Notes: a model not told the origin generated them from the sequence alone. DNA of 33,965 bases from Streptococcus orisratti DSM 15617 (GCF_000380105.1 NZ_KB904462.1:7240-41204); one strand, 5' to 3'; positions 1-8,525 are shown, counted from the stretch's first letter. Made by a program: numbers and translations.

Positions 1-278
1 TAATGAATAGCTGTTGGATGACAGCCAAATTCAGAAGCTATTTCAGTCAAATAAGCATCTGGATGAGTTTCAAGATAATTCTTTAATTTATCCTTATCAA
101 CTTTTTATGGCTTGGCTCCTTTAACTTGGTAATGAAGCTTGCCTGTTTTCTCTTTTAGCTTTAGCCATTGATAAATGGTGTTGCGCGAAATTTGGAAAAC
201 AGCAGCTGCTTCGGTAATACTGCCAGTTTTGTCACAGTATGCGAGAACTTTTTTACGAAAATCTAATGAATCTGCCAT
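1..278 (-). pseudogene. IS630-family transposase N-terminal part (IS630-Spn1-like), broken by a stop codon
   Basis: Reading the minus strand from an ATG at 278 gives a helix-turn-helix protein start (MADSLDFRKKVLAYCDKTGS, then an SRNTIYQWLKLKEKTG segment) characteristic of the first ORF of IS630-Spn1-type elements. After 57 residues an in-frame TAA (positions 105-107) interrupts it. The same frame then continues past the window edge with KVDKDKLKNYLETHP and an EIASEFGCHPTAIH segment, which is the second helix-turn-helix of the family. The element is therefore inactive as read, unless the stop is a sequencing error. It lies directly downstream of secE, where nusG is normally found in streptococci, so it probably separates secE from nusG. 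The catalytic DDE part would be outside the window. Confidence 0.8.
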
Positions 279-310
279 AAAAACATTATATCACAAGCGT
301 ACTGTTTTTA

Positions 311-325
311 TTTCATTTTACTATA
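311..325 (-). repeat. 15-bp terminal-type repeat, copy 1 (TATAGTAAAATGAAA on minus)
   Basis: The 15 bases here are the exact reverse complement of positions 980-994. The copy lies 33 bp upstream of the IS630-type transposase start and probably marks the outer end of that element. I infer an IS or MITE terminus from position and from the exact match; target duplications were not identified. Confidence 0.5.
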
Positions 326-386
326 TTACTGACGAAGAATTAAAAATTTGTCATTTAGACAATGTACCTACACTTAGTCTATAAGT

Positions 387-563
387 TTAAAAACGATTGA
401 TCAGATCAATGACACCAAAAGCTAACAATTTATCAAAAATATAGATAACCAGGGTAAAGAAGGCCGTATACTCTAAAACCGAGAGAAAATCCTTCCAACG
501 TTGATTATGGTCAGGCCATGTCGTGTCCTTTAAAACAGTGAAAATACTTCCTATGAATCTCAC
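387..563 (-). CDS. secE: SecE, preprotein translocase subunit
   Basis: This 58-residue protein is the small membrane subunit that clamps SecY in the SecYEG channel. It starts with GTG (complement 561-563) behind an AAAGGAG ribosome binding site, reading VRFIGSIFTVLKDTTWP, followed by the RWKDFLSVLEYTAFFT segment. The TTWP motif before a single C-terminal transmembrane helix (FFTLVIYIFDKLLAFGVI) is the SecE signature, and the length is usual for Gram-positive SecE. It follows rpmG by 26 bp on the same strand, the conserved rpmG-secE-nusG order. nusG is not seen next, because an IS630-type fragment begins about 110 bp downstream. Confidence 0.9.
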   Translation of the reverse strand: MRFIGSIFTVLKDTTWPDHNQRWKDFLSVLEYTAFFTLVIYIFDKLLAFGVIDLINRF

Positions 564-589
564 TTTAATCTCCTTTACTTATTCTATGA

Positions 590-742
590 TTAGCGCGTTT
601 CTTTATGCAAGGTATATTTTTTACAGTGTTTACAAAATTTATTAACTTCTAATCGTGTTGTTTTAGTTGTGCTACTAACTGCAATCGAATAGTTACGACT
701 GCCACATTCTGCACATGCCAAACTTGCTTTTTTTTGTGCCAT
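590..742 (-). CDS. rpmG: 50S ribosomal protein L33
   Basis: A 50-residue protein beginning [18 protein letters not shown] and ending with [16 protein letters not shown]. The two CxxC pairs (CAEC and CKHC) are the zinc-binding knuckle of the zinc-containing (C+) form of L33, so this paralog should need zinc. L33 sits near the E site of the 50S subunit. An ATG start is preceded by GGAGGCGTT, a strong ribosome binding site. The secE gene follows after 26 bp and is very likely cotranscribed. The gene usually found upstream in streptococci, a class A penicillin-binding protein, is absent; only non-coding or degenerate sequence is there. Confidence 0.93.
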   Translation of the reverse strand: MAQKKASLACAECGSRNYSIAVSSTTKTTRLEVNKFCKHCKKYTLHKETR

Positions 743-979
743 AACGCCTCCGTAAGCTTGATTTTACCACATTTATCTGTTTCTGGCAAATTAAAATCAA
801 AATCTGAATTTTCCTACTATCTTTTACTAATAATTGATTTGAGGGTTGCATTCTTTTAATCATAGGATCACCTCTTGTAACTTTACCAATCATACTCCCA
901 AACATTTGAAAATTCATATTGAAACTATAGTTGTGAATTTTAACCTAGACTTGTTCACTAGAGTTCATTTCAGGTTTGT

Positions 980-994
980 TATAGTAAAATGAAA
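980..994 (+). repeat. 15-bp terminal-type repeat, copy 2 (TATAGTAAAATGAAA)
   Basis: Exact inverted copy of 311-325. Together the two copies bracket the rpmG-secE pair at a distance of 654 bp. It may be the outer end of the degenerate transposase region that follows to the right. Confidence 0.45.
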
Positions 995-1276
995 AGTAAA
1001 CTCTATATTTTCAAGCACATCCAATATCTGAAACTTATACCCTACGGAATTATACTTGGTTGGTTCTTTGTAGCTCTATAGAACTGCAGATGATAGTTAG
1101 CGTAGAAATTTATTCAACCAATCGCTATTATAACCACCAATATAATGAAAAACGAATTCTCTGCACATTCCTCCACTGATCCACAACAAGGATAGCAGGC
1201 ATAGGTGTGAAGACCGTCTATATGCTTTCTTTTAGACAGACATTAAAAATTGTTCTTTAAGAAAAACTTCTTCTAC

Positions 1277-1488
1277 TTCAAGGAAACGTCTGTAAGAATG
1301 ACAACGTTCACGACTCTTCCCTTAGGAGCAATCTTTTCATCTAATTAACGAGTCAGTAGATTTTGTACTGTTTGATGGATAAAACCTATGTTTTTGATTT
1401 TTTTGTTAGCTATTAGACTATTTCTTTCTAAACGAAAAACATATGTCCGTCCTGAGCATTACGCCCACGGATAACCACTTTTGACAAG
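1277..1488 (-). pseudogene. Degenerate transposase fragment, possibly ISL3 family
   Basis: On the minus strand two overlapping frames give SKVVIRGRNAQDGHMFF followed, after a frameshift, by LERNSLIANKKIKNIGF, then IHQTVQNLLTR, a TAA stop, and LDEKIAPKGR. The order (basic stretch, a QDGHMF segment where ISL3 proteins carry a CxxC zinc knuckle, then a SLVxKN-like segment and a helix) resembles the N-terminal zinc-finger region of ISL3/IS1167-type transposases. The cysteines are lost and several stops and frameshifts are present. The family assignment is tentative; that it is a decayed coding sequence is more likely than its exact identity. Confidence 0.3.
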
Positions 1489-1721
1489 TTAATTTTACTA
1501 TCTATTAATATTTTCAAGCATATAGTACTCCGAAAAAGCAGCTTACATTTTTTTGATTTTTACTAACGTAGAATAGATGATACAATTATCCATTCGAGAA
1601 GCATAGGCTCCTCAAAGCTTTCACGAAATCTAGAGCAAGACCTCAGAACTCCTTGCAAATGTTTCATTTTCACCTCAGCAATGAAAATTTAGCCTTAGGA
1701 AGAACGTTGTACCTCACTTCT

Positions 1722-2972
1722 TTATTGTCTTACCTGTCCTTGACCATTAATGTAGAACTTTGTAGAAGTTAATGCCTCAAGTCCCATTGGACCTCGAGCA
1801 TGCATTTTTTGTGTTGAAATACCGATTTCTGCTCCCAGACCGAAAACAAACCCATCTGTAAAACGTGTTGAGGCATTGACATAGACGGCTGCTGCATCAA
1901 CTTGGTCTTGAAATGATTCAGCGTGTGTAATATTTTGGGTGATAATTGCTTCCGAGTGATGAGTCGTATGCCTATTTATCCAATCAATAGCCCGATCTAC
2001 GGAAGTGACAAGTTTTACTGACATGATGTAATCAAGAAACTCAGTGTTAAAATCTTCCTCGGTAGCTGGAACTGCATTTTTAAAGAGTTTTAGCGATTCC
2101 TGATCAGCTCGAAATTTAATAGGATGTACTTTGGAAATTTCTTCCTCTAATTTTGGAAGAAATTGCTCTGCTATTTTTGCGTGAACTACCAAGGACTCTG
2201 CAGAATTGCAGACACTTGGTCGCTGCGTTTTAGCATTAATGACGATGTTAATCGCCATATCTAGATCGGCACTGTCATCAACATAAATATGACAATTTCC
2301 TACTCCTGTTTCAATAATTGGGACTTTTGATTTTTCCTTAACTGTTTGGATGAGGCGTGCTCCTCCACGAGGGATAAGGACATCAACATAGTCTACAGCT
2401 TGCATCAATTCTTCCGCTACAGTATGACTTGTGTCTTCAATAAGTTGAACGACATCGGCATTGATTCCAGAAGTGGCGAGTACCTTTCTAATAACGGAAA
2501 CAAGAGCTGTATTGGAATGAATGGCATCTCTGCCACCACGAAGAATAATGGCATTCCCTGTCTTGAAAGCTAGTGAAAAGGCATCAACAGTAACATTTGG
2601 CCGACTTTCAAAAATCATAGCGATGACACCTAACGGCACACGCTTTTGCACTATTTTAAGCCCATCCAAATTGGTATAACCACGAACAACTTGACCAATG
2701 GGGTCTTGTAAATCAGCAACTTGATTCACTCCTTCCGCAATGCCTTTGATTCTTTCTTCGGTCAAACGTAATCTGTCTAGCATAATATCTGAGATTCCAT
2801 TTCCCTTGGCTGCCTTCAAATCACGGTCATTCTCTGAAAGAATATAATCAGTTTGAATAATCAAAGCCTGAGCAACTTGTCGAAGAATGTTATTTTTTTC
2901 TGAACTTCCCAGTCCAAGCAAGGTTTGACTAGCTGCTTTCGCATTTTTCCCTAAATTATCAATATATGTCAT
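1722..2972 (-). CDS. proA: Glutamate-5-semialdehyde dehydrogenase (gamma-glutamyl phosphate reductase)
   Basis: A 416-residue cytosolic enzyme of the aldehyde dehydrogenase superfamily that reduces gamma-glutamyl phosphate with NADPH in the second step of proline synthesis. Visible signatures are [17 protein letters not shown] in the N-terminal cofactor domain, [10 protein letters not shown], and the catalytic cysteine in [11 protein letters not shown] at about residue 255. The length is normal for ProA. The ATG at 2972 has AGGAGG five bases upstream. It follows proB by 9 bp on the same strand, so the two form a proBA operon and their products probably pass the unstable acyl-phosphate between them. 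No convincing terminator was seen after the stop codon. Confidence 0.96.
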   Translation of the reverse strand: MTYIDNLGKNAKAASQTLLGLGSSEKNNILRQVAQALIIQTDYILSENDRDLKAAKGNGISDIMLDRLRLTEERIKGIAEGVNQVADLQDPIGQVVRGYTNLDGLKIVQKRVPLGVIAMIFESRPNVTVDAFSLAFKTGNAIILRGGRDAIHSNTALVSVIRKVLATSGINADVVQLIEDTSHTVAEELMQAVDYVDVLIPRGGARLIQTVKEKSKVPIIETGVGNCHIYVDDSADLDMAINIVINAKTQRPSVCNSAESLVVHAKIAEQFLPKLEEEISKVHPIKFRADQESLKLFKNAVPATEEDFNTEFLDYIMSVKLVTSVDRAIDWINRHTTHHSEAIITQNITHAESFQDQVDAAAVYVNASTRFTDGFVFGLGAEIGISTQKMHARGPMGLEALTSTKFYINGQGQVRQ

Positions 2973-2981
2973 TTGAGCCTC

Positions 2982-3785
2982 CTATTTTTCTTGGGCAAAC
3001 CAGGTACCAATCTGGTCACCGCTTAAAACACGAAGTATATCACGAGGTTGGGCACCATTCATCAAAATCATTTGGCTTTGATTTTCAAAAACCATCTGAG
3101 CGCTCTTTACTTTACTGAGCATTCCACCCGTTCCAAACTTACTTCCCGCACCTCCTGCTGAGGTGATGATTTCGTCTGTGATTAACGAAACATGACTTCG
3201 TAATTTGGCATCATCATAAATATTAGGATTCTTATCAAAAAGTCCATCAATGTCTGACAACATGATAAGTAAATCAGCCTTTGTGATTTTAGCAACGACA
3301 GCAGAAAGGCGGTCATTATCGCCAAACTTAGTGATGTGATCCATCTCATCAACACTAATAGCATCATTCTCATTTACGATAGGCACAACTCCTATTGAAA
3401 GTAATGATTCAAAAGCATTGGTGACATTAGATAAGCTTTCAGGGTACTCAACAACATCACGTGTGAGCAAGATTTGAGACACTGTTGTTTGGTAGTGTGA
3501 AAAGATCTGTGAGTAGAGACTCATCATAGCTACTTGTCCGACACTTGATACTGCTTGTTGTTGGGATATTTCAGCCGGTCGTTTCTCCAAACCTAAAACA
3601 TCCAGTCCAAATCCCATGGCACCTGATGATACTAAAATTACTTCTTTCCCTGTATTCATCAGGCTAGAGATAACAAAAGCCAGTTGATCAATTTTGGATA
3701 AATTAATCTTTCCATTAGGCAAAACAAGGGAACTTGTTCCAATTTTAATTACAATACGTTTTACAGTTTCAAAATTTCGTTTCAT
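2982..3785 (-). CDS. proB: Glutamate 5-kinase
   Basis: A 267-residue amino acid kinase that phosphorylates the gamma-carboxyl of glutamate, the first and feedback-controlled step of proline synthesis. Motifs are VIKIGTSSL (ATP binding), [16 protein letters not shown] and [12 protein letters not shown], and [11 protein letters not shown] near the C-terminus. The PUA RNA-binding-like domain of longer ProB proteins is missing, as in many Firmicutes. The open frame extends further upstream, but ATG 3785 is chosen because the alignable protein starts at [10 protein letters not shown]. The extra upstream residues would overlap the preceding permease gene. No ribosome binding site precedes this ATG; instead a TATAAT ends only 7 bases upstream, which points to a leaderless transcript. 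Confidence 0.93.
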   Translation of the reverse strand: MKRNFETVKRIVIKIGTSSLVLPNGKINLSKIDQLAFVISSLMNTGKEVILVSSGAMGFGLDVLGLEKRPAEISQQQAVSSVGQVAMMSLYSQIFSHYQTTVSQILLTRDVVEYPESLSNVTNAFESLLSIGVVPIVNENDAISVDEMDHITKFGDNDRLSAVVAKITKADLLIMLSDIDGLFDKNPNIYDDAKLRSHVSLITDEIITSAGGAGSKFGTGGMLSKVKSAQMVFENQSQMILMNGAQPRDILRVLSGDQIGTWFAQEK

Positions 3786-3792
3786 AGGTATA

Positions 3793-3827
3793 ATTATACT
3801 ATAAATACCGTGCGTATGCACGGTATT
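3793..3827 (-). promoter_or_regulatory. proB promoter -10 with perfect 10-bp dyad in the -35 position
   Basis: On the minus strand TATAAT occupies 3798-3793, and the proB ATG follows after 7 bases. No good -35 hexamer exists. Where it should lie is a perfect inverted repeat, arms AATACCGTGC and GCACGGTATT with a GTAT centre (3804-3827). The dyad has no U-run on the minus strand, so it is not a terminator for the ABC genes. It fits an operator that would block RNA polymerase. A proline- or stress-responsive repressor is possible, but nothing in the sequence names it. Confidence 0.5.
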
Positions 3828-3837
3828 CTTTTTGATA

Positions 3838-5454
3838 TTAACCAAGTTGTTTCCAGAATATCTTATTCACAAAGAGCTGGGTAAGCCCCAATAACAATAC
3901 AGAAGCTATTGTCACAGCGCTGTTAACTGCTAGAGGATTTTTCGTTATGATACTGGCGAATATGGCTATAGCAACAACAATACCCCCAAATATGAGATTT
4001 CCAAACATAAAAGCCATCATCGTCCACTGACCCGCACCGCGGGTAAACAATTGGGTGACATCTTGCCATTTCAAATCTAACAATTTGTAATCACGGCGAT
4101 AGACGAACTCCCCTTGCAAGCTTGCCATTAAAATGAACCCTAACACAAAGGAAACTACAAGAATTGGATGAAATTTGAGAACTACCAATCCTAGCCCTGC
4201 ATAAACAAGAACAGGAATAATCACTTGAAGTCCTAGCAAAACAAGAAACTTTTGATGTAAAAATCGTTTGAAATTTAAAGGTAGTGATTTAAAGAATGTA
4301 TAATTTTCTCTTTCAAGCGAGATCCCTACACCAAGAAAAGAGGTCGGAGTACTACACATACTTCCTAAAATCATGCCAACTAGTAAAGCAATGCCAAAGT
4401 AGTCTGGGGTAATCATCGTTGAAAAATTACTACCATTAATTGCCATGGGCATAACAAAAGAAACTGCAAAAATGAGCGGCATAAGATAAGTTTGTGTCAA
4501 AAGCGTCGCGTTTTGGAGTGTTGATAAATGATGACGAATCAAAACTTTAGATAAGGATGCATCAATAGTTTCTTTAGGCTTTCTAATTCTCCGTGCTTGA
4601 CTTTTAGCATTGACGTAAAGTGCTTCTTGATAGTAGTTTGGCATGATATATTTGATAATACCCACAATCAACAAAACAAGAACTAGTAATGGTAACCAAA
4701 AGTTTAGCAAGGCATTTAAACCAAAAGGTGCTACAACAACATCATGAAATCCTCTAAAATAAGGAACGATTCCTCGGTCAGAGATAACTCCTTCTTCAAC
4801 CATACGGGTCTGATTGGTTGCATTTAGATAAAAAATGAGACCTACAGCACCAAATGTCGACAAAAACATCAGTGCCGTCGAAATCAATTTACGTTTTGGG
4901 CTTCTGACAATAACGCGCCCAATGAGGCTGTTAAGGTAAAGTGCGAGCGTCATAGAGGAGACCAGCAAAATCGCAAAAAGTAAGATAGCCAACGGAATCG
5001 CAACAAACGCACCAGCTATTTGCCAATAAGCAATACCAAAGAGAGATAGAAGGGGCATAAGAAAAACAGACCCCATCCCCAAGGAAGAAATAATCTTTGC
5101 AACGTAAAGTTCGGATGATTTTACAGGTAAATAGACATAAAGCTTAACATCATTACTCTCATAAAAAATAGTATACATCGCTGTGAAAGCAGATATAGTT
5201 GCCATGACAAAGAAAATAGCCACATAAAATGAAAAATATCCTGGATAACGCGCAAAATCCATACCAACAAACATAAACAAGTAGATAACCATAAAGACGG
5301 CAATCATAATTGCCTGTTGCTGAAACATGCTCTTGTAGGCTGAAAACTTTTTATTAGGTTTACGTTCTTGCTTCTTCTTTAGCGCTGTCAGTGTTTGAGG
5401 ATTAGAGTATAAGATGTTAATTTTAACGAGTTCCCAAATAATCTTCCAATTCAT
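3838..5454 (-). CDS. ABC-2-type transporter permease (exporter)
   Basis: A hydrophobic protein of 538 residues (from ATG 5454) with about a dozen predicted membrane segments, for example [17 protein letters not shown], then VGLIFYLNA and [16 protein letters not shown]. It resembles the permease half of two-gene ABC exporters common in streptococci; the substrate cannot be read from the sequence. The ATPase gene ends 5 bp before this start. A GTG nine bases earlier overlaps the ATPase stop codon, but GGGGTG lies at proper distance only from the ATG at 5454, so I prefer that start. The gene ends 52 bp before proB, in the same orientation. Confidence 0.8.
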   Translation of the reverse strand: MNWKIIWELVKINILYSNPQTLTALKKKQERKPNKKFSAYKSMFQQQAIMIAVFMVIYLFMFVGMDFARYPGYFSFYVAIFFVMATISAFTAMYTIFYESNDVKLYVYLPVKSSELYVAKIISSLGMGSVFLMPLLSLFGIAYWQIAGAFVAIPLAILLFAILLVSSMTLALYLNSLIGRVIVRSPKRKLISTALMFLSTFGAVGLIFYLNATNQTRMVEEGVISDRGIVPYFRGFHDVVVAPFGLNALLNFWLPLLVLVLLIVGIIKYIMPNYYQEALYVNAKSQARRIRKPKETIDASLSKVLIRHHLSTLQNATLLTQTYLMPLIFAVSFVMPMAINGSNFSTMITPDYFGIALLVGMILGSMCSTPTSFLGVGISLERENYTFFKSLPLNFKRFLHQKFLVLLGLQVIIPVLVYAGLGLVVLKFHPILVVSFVLGFILMASLQGEFVYRRDYKLLDLKWQDVTQLFTRGAGQWTMMAFMFGNLIFGGIVVAIAIFASIITKNPLAVNSAVTIASVLLLGLTQLFVNKIFWKQLG

Positions 5455-5459
5455 CTTAT

Positions 5460-6194
5460 TCACCCCACTTCTTGTGATTTGCGACCAGCCATTTCCAAAT
5501 AGATTGTTTCTAGGTCTTTTTCTGGGTGGTTTGCTTTAAGCTCATCTAATGTTCCAACAAAAATTAGTTTCCCTTGTTTTAAAATTCCAATTCGATCACA
5601 CAATTGCTCTGCTACTTGGAGTACATGTGTGGAGAAAATTACTGTATTTCCCGCTTTTGCGTGCTCTTTCATCAATTCCTTCAAGTCAAAAGAAGCCTGA
5701 GGATCAAGTCCTGTCAAGGGTTCGTCCAAAATCCAAATATCAGGATTTGAAACCAAAGCACCGATAACGATAACTTTTTGACGCATTCCATGTGAAAAAC
5801 TATCAATCATTTCCTCTTTCTGAGTAGAAAGATCAAATAGTTTGCTCAACGTCTCAATGCGCTCCTCTGCAAGATTCTTATCAATATCGTAAATTTTTGC
5901 AAGAAAGTGCCAATATTCATTGGCGGTCAAATTTAGGAAAATATCTGGTGAATCTGGAACGTAACCAATCTTTTTCTTTATTTCATCACGGTGTTGTGAC
6001 AAGGCCAAGTCATCCAAATATACTTCTCCATAACTGGCTTCAATAATAGATGTTAAAATACTAATTGTCGTTGTTTTACCAGCTCCGTTATGACCAATCA
6101 ATCCAAAAATTTCACCATTGTTAATGGTCACATTAAGGTCGCTTAGAGCTTCTTTTTCACCATACAATTTTGATACATGATCAAATTTTATCAT
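5460..6194 (-). CDS. ABC transporter ATP-binding protein (exporter type)
   Basis: A 244-residue ATPase that energises the adjacent permease at the inner face of the membrane. It has Walker A GHNGAGKTTT (about residues 36-45), a signature motif FSHGMRQK instead of the usual LSGGQ, Walker B DIWILDEPLTGLDPQ and the switch histidine in STHVLQVAEQ. The variant signature (SHGMRQK) is common in the ABC-2 export class. The open frame allows nine extra N-terminal residues, but ATG 6194 is preferred since GGAGG lies eight bases upstream and MIKFDHVSKLYG aligns with family starts. A consensus promoter lies about 75 bp upstream. Confidence 0.9.
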   Translation of the reverse strand: MIKFDHVSKLYGEKEALSDLNVTINNGEIFGLIGHNGAGKTTTISILTSIIEASYGEVYLDDLALSQHRDEIKKKIGYVPDSPDIFLNLTANEYWHFLAKIYDIDKNLAEERIETLSKLFDLSTQKEEMIDSFSHGMRQKVIVIGALVSNPDIWILDEPLTGLDPQASFDLKELMKEHAKAGNTVIFSTHVLQVAEQLCDRIGILKQGKLIFVGTLDELKANHPEKDLETIYLEMAGRKSQEVG

Positions 6195-6268
6195 CTTAAT
6201 CCTCCTCGTAAAACTATTCATTTAATCTCACACTTTTGTTCTATCAAAGCAACACAAAAGTTACTATC

Positions 6269-6296
6269 ATTATACTCCTCATTTCTCATTTGTCAA
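6269..6296 (-). promoter_or_regulatory. Sigma-A promoter of the ABC exporter operon
   Basis: On the minus strand TTGACA (6296-6291) and TATAAT (6274-6269) are separated by 16 bp, a near-consensus vegetative promoter. It points to the ATPase gene with a leader of about 70 bases. No operator-like dyad was noted on top of it, so strong constitutive expression is likely. Confidence 0.8.
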
Positions 6297-6477
6297 GCGT
6301 TTCCAATTCGTTTTTAGCCATTTTTATTCTTTAATGAAATATTTTGAAGCAGCTGACCGAATTCTCTTCTGATAAAAGTTATTATCACTTATATACAATT
6401 TAATTCAAAAATGGTCGTATACCCACAAAAGAAATGCAGGGCTTTTTTATCAGAAAATTAAAAACATCTCACTTTTA

Positions 6478-6486
6478 TGTTATAAT
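6478..6486 (+). promoter_or_regulatory. Extended -10 promoter of the first helical-repeat protein gene
   Basis: TGTTATAAT forms an extended -10 element 25 bases before the start codon, with the GAGGAG ribosome binding site in between. The -35 position holds only a weak TTAAAA. Confidence 0.55.
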
Positions 6487-6511
6487 AGTAAAAAAGTCGA
6501 GGAGATACCGT

Positions 6512-7276
6512 ATGAAATTTGAAAAGAAAGAAATGTTAGCACTTGCTGCCAGCTCTGTATTGCTATTGTTTGCAGCGACAATTTTTTTTGTACATGAAAA
6601 TAAGGCACAGTCAGCTGCCAACAAAAAACTTGATTCATCAAAAGAATCACAGGTAGATATTGCAAAAATTCAGAGTTTATTGACAAGTATTGAAAAAGCA
6701 CCAAGCGATGCCAGTATCAAGAACATTGATAACTTATTGAAGAAACTCCCAGATTCTGAAAAAAAGCAAGATCTCATCAAACGTTTGGATACTATTAAGA
6801 TAAACTTAGCCAAAGAAGCCGCAGAAAAAAATGCTATCGCAGAAGCAGAAAACGCAGTTAAGACCTTGGAAGATAATCAAAATCAAGACAATTTGACTGC
6901 TGCTCAAGAAGCTATCAATAAAATTGCCAAAGAGGAAAATAAGAAAGCGTTACAAGAACGTCTTGCTGCTGTTAAGGCTAATTTAGAAGCTATTGCAGAA
7001 GCAGCACAGGCAAGTGCCAATACAGTAATTCAAGATAACACCTCTCAAACACAACAAAACAATAGCAATAACTACACTTATAGTACACCTAGCGTTGTTG
7101 TTCCTAATACAAATTCTTCTGTTCCTTCACAAACACCAGTACCAAGTCAGGAGCCCACACCTAATCCTACGCCTACCTCTGAGCCACAACCATCTGAAAC
7201 ACCTAGTACTTCAACTCCCGAAACAGCACCATCATCAAATACTGAATCTAATGAGAATGTTTCAGCTAACAATTAA
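6512..7276 (+). CDS. Membrane-anchored helical-repeat protein with Pro/Ser/Thr-rich tail (paralog 1)
   Basis: A 254-residue protein of unknown function. Residues 1-30 (MKFEKKEMLALAASSVLLLF onward) form an uncleaved signal anchor or signal peptide. The next 150 residues are charged, alanine-rich helix with at least two repeats of about 45 residues, each carrying the pattern TAAQEAINK, then KKALQERLAAV. A low-complexity tail from about residue 175 contains Asn/Gln/Ser, then Pro-Thr-Ser repeats such as PTPNPTPTSEPQ, typical of wall-spanning segments. No LPXTG motif is present. ATG 6512 is chosen because GGAG lies upstream and the transmembrane segment then starts properly; an ATG at 6434 would put 26 unlikely residues in front. 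The next gene encodes a paralog. Confidence 0.75.
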   Translation: MKFEKKEMLALAASSVLLLFAATIFFVHENKAQSAANKKLDSSKESQVDIAKIQSLLTSIEKAPSDASIKNIDNLLKKLPDSEKKQDLIKRLDTIKINLAKEAAEKNAIAEAENAVKTLEDNQNQDNLTAAQEAINKIAKEENKKALQERLAAVKANLEAIAEAAQASANTVIQDNTSQTQQNNSNNYTYSTPSVVVPNTNSSVPSQTPVPSQEPTPNPTPTSEPQPSETPSTSTPETAPSSNTESNENVSANN

Positions 7277-7291
7277 AACCACTATGCCCTG

Positions 7292-7325
7292 GAGGTTATA
7301 AAGACTAAGTTCTTATAACCTCTTT
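7292..7325 (+). terminator. Intrinsic terminator after the first helical-repeat gene
   Basis: GAGGTTATAA and TTATAACCTC form a perfect 10-bp stem with an 11-base loop, followed by TTTA. The T-run is short, so termination may be partial. Confidence 0.6.
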
Positions 7326-7371
7326 ACTGTGAAACTATGTTACTTTCTACCATAATAAACTTACGAAAGTA

Positions 7372-7400
7372 TTGAATTATTGAAAAATCCGGTTTATAAT
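7372..7400 (+). promoter_or_regulatory. Promoter of the second helical-repeat gene
   Basis: TTGAAT (7372-7377) and TATAAT (7395-7400) are spaced by 17 bp, 41 bases before the start codon. The second paralog is therefore expressed independently of the first, together with the YgjV-like gene behind it. Confidence 0.7.
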
Positions 7401-7440
7401 GGATGTATTGGAATTTTTTACAAATGCGAAAGGGATTTTA

Positions 7441-8031
7441 ATGAAAACTTCTAAAAGTGAGATTGTCTATCTCATTCTAAGTATCCTAATGGTTGCTTTA
7501 GCAGGTAGCGTTTACTTCCTTTTTGGAAATAAAAATAATGCTACAAACTCATCAGTAGCTACTAAACAAGTATCCACTGAACAATCTACTCATTCAGAAT
7601 CAAAAGAGCTTAGTGCTGCCAAAGCTGCTGTTGAAGCTTTGGAGTCTAATCCTAGCCAAGAAAATCTGACTGCTGCTCAAGAAGCCATCAAATCTGTTAA
7701 AGATGACGTTAAAAAGACTGAATTGCAGATTCGCATCGATACGGTCTCAGCTGAGTTAACCAAACAAACAGCTGCAGAAGAGGCTGTTAAGACTGCTGAG
7801 GAGACGCAAACTACTGTAAATGTTGCTGCTGCTCAAGAAGCCATTGATGCCTTAACTGATAACTCAAAAAAAGCTGAACTTCAGGTACGACTTGATGCTG
7901 TCTCTAAAGCTATTGCTTCTCAAGCTAGCGCAGTTACTAGTTATGACTCTATGAATACTTATTATTCTAATACTTATTCAAATCAAGCACCATCAACTTA
8001 TACATCTGAAATCATTCAGCAGGAGCAATAA
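7441..8031 (+). CDS. Membrane-anchored helical-repeat protein (paralog 2)
   Basis: A 196-residue protein of unknown function and a paralog of the gene upstream. A single N-terminal membrane helix (IVYLILSILMVALAGSVYF, residues 7-25) is followed by two copies of a roughly 50-residue helical repeat with the pattern LTAAQEAIKS..KKTELQIRIDTV and AAAQEAIDALTDNSKKAELQ. The tail is Ser/Tyr/Asn-rich and much shorter than in paralog 1. The repeat pattern resembles short three-helix repeats in many Gram-positive surface proteins; I cannot assign a ligand. ATG 7441 follows AAAGGGA; the frame also allows a start 14 codons earlier, with a worse signal anchor. The stop codon overlaps the next start as TAATG. 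Confidence 0.75.
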   Translation: MKTSKSEIVYLILSILMVALAGSVYFLFGNKNNATNSSVATKQVSTEQSTHSESKELSAAKAAVEALESNPSQENLTAAQEAIKSVKDDVKKTELQIRIDTVSAELTKQTAAEEAVKTAEETQTTVNVAAAQEAIDALTDNSKKAELQVRLDAVSKAIASQASAVTSYDSMNTYYSNTYSNQAPSTYTSEIIQQEQ

Positions 8032-8525
8032 TGTCTATTGGACTTATTTTCTCTGCTATCGGTGCTAGCTGTCTTGCCGTCTCGGCTTTTACTAAACACA
8101 AAGATAGAATGCTTGTTTGGCAGGTTGCTGATTATGTTTTTACAATGATAGCTAATCTCCTCCTTGGAGGCTACACTGGAGCTATTTCTATTAGTATTTC
8201 TATCATTCGCAACTTATTAATGATTAAGAAATGGTATTCTTGGGCGACTGCAACCTTATTTGTATTTCTCCAACTTAGCTTAGGGGCTTACTTCAATAAT
8301 CTTGGTTGGGTTGGTTTTTTCCCCATTATATCCTCTATTTCTTATACCCTTGCAACGTTTATGACCAATAAAATACAATGGTTACGCTGGGTTATTATTG
8401 AAAATATGTTACTTTGGTCTTTCTATGATTGGACTATTAAAGCTTATCCTGCCCTAATAATGGATTTTTTCATTATTACTACAACACTCATCGCTATCAA
8501 AAAAAGTAAGAGGAGCAAGATTTAA
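8031..8525 (+). CDS. YgjV-family inner membrane protein
   Basis: A 164-residue, almost wholly hydrophobic protein with about six membrane helices, for example MSIGLIFSAIGASCLAVSAF, and AISISISIIRNLLMI. The composition and the pairing of short helices with a WQVADY segment match the YgjV (Imp-YgjV) family, whose function is unknown. Its ATG overlaps the stop of the helical-repeat gene by one base (TAATG), so translation is probably coupled. A terminator straddles the stop codon. The link to surface proteins is only by position. Confidence 0.7.
   Translation: MSIGLIFSAIGASCLAVSAFTKHKDRMLVWQVADYVFTMIANLLLGGYTGAISISISIIRNLLMIKKWYSWATATLFVFLQLSLGAYFNNLGWVGFFPIISSISYTLATFMTNKIQWLRWVIIENMLLWSFYDWTIKAYPALIMDFFIITTTLIAIKKSKRSKI

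Larger units (their letters stand above)
743..1721. other. 979-bp stretch without an intact gene
   Basis: No open frame with a plausible start and ribosome binding site is visible on either strand. The stretch holds the 15-bp repeat at 980-994 and a frame-broken transposase-like segment (1277-1488). The remainder is AT-rich with stops in all frames. It should include the rpmG promoter on the minus strand, but no convincing -35/-10 pair was identified. The decayed appearance suggests old insertion-sequence debris. Confidence 0.5.

Noticed and set aside
693..917. A 74-codon minus-strand frame overlapping rpmG
   Set aside because: Its C-terminal third is the rpmG coding sequence read in another frame, and rpmG has the better start and a known family.
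3804..3827. Intrinsic terminator for the ABC exporter operon
   Set aside because: On the transcribed strand the hairpin is followed by TATAG, not a U-run; the U-run is on the opposite strand, where no gene ends.
3786..3845. Longer N-terminus for ProB
   Set aside because: The extra 20 residues overlap the permease stop, include the promoter dyad, and do not resemble any ProB start.
6434..6511. Longer N-terminus for the first helical-repeat protein
   Set aside because: It covers the extended -10 promoter, has no ribosome binding site and would put a charged segment before the membrane helix.
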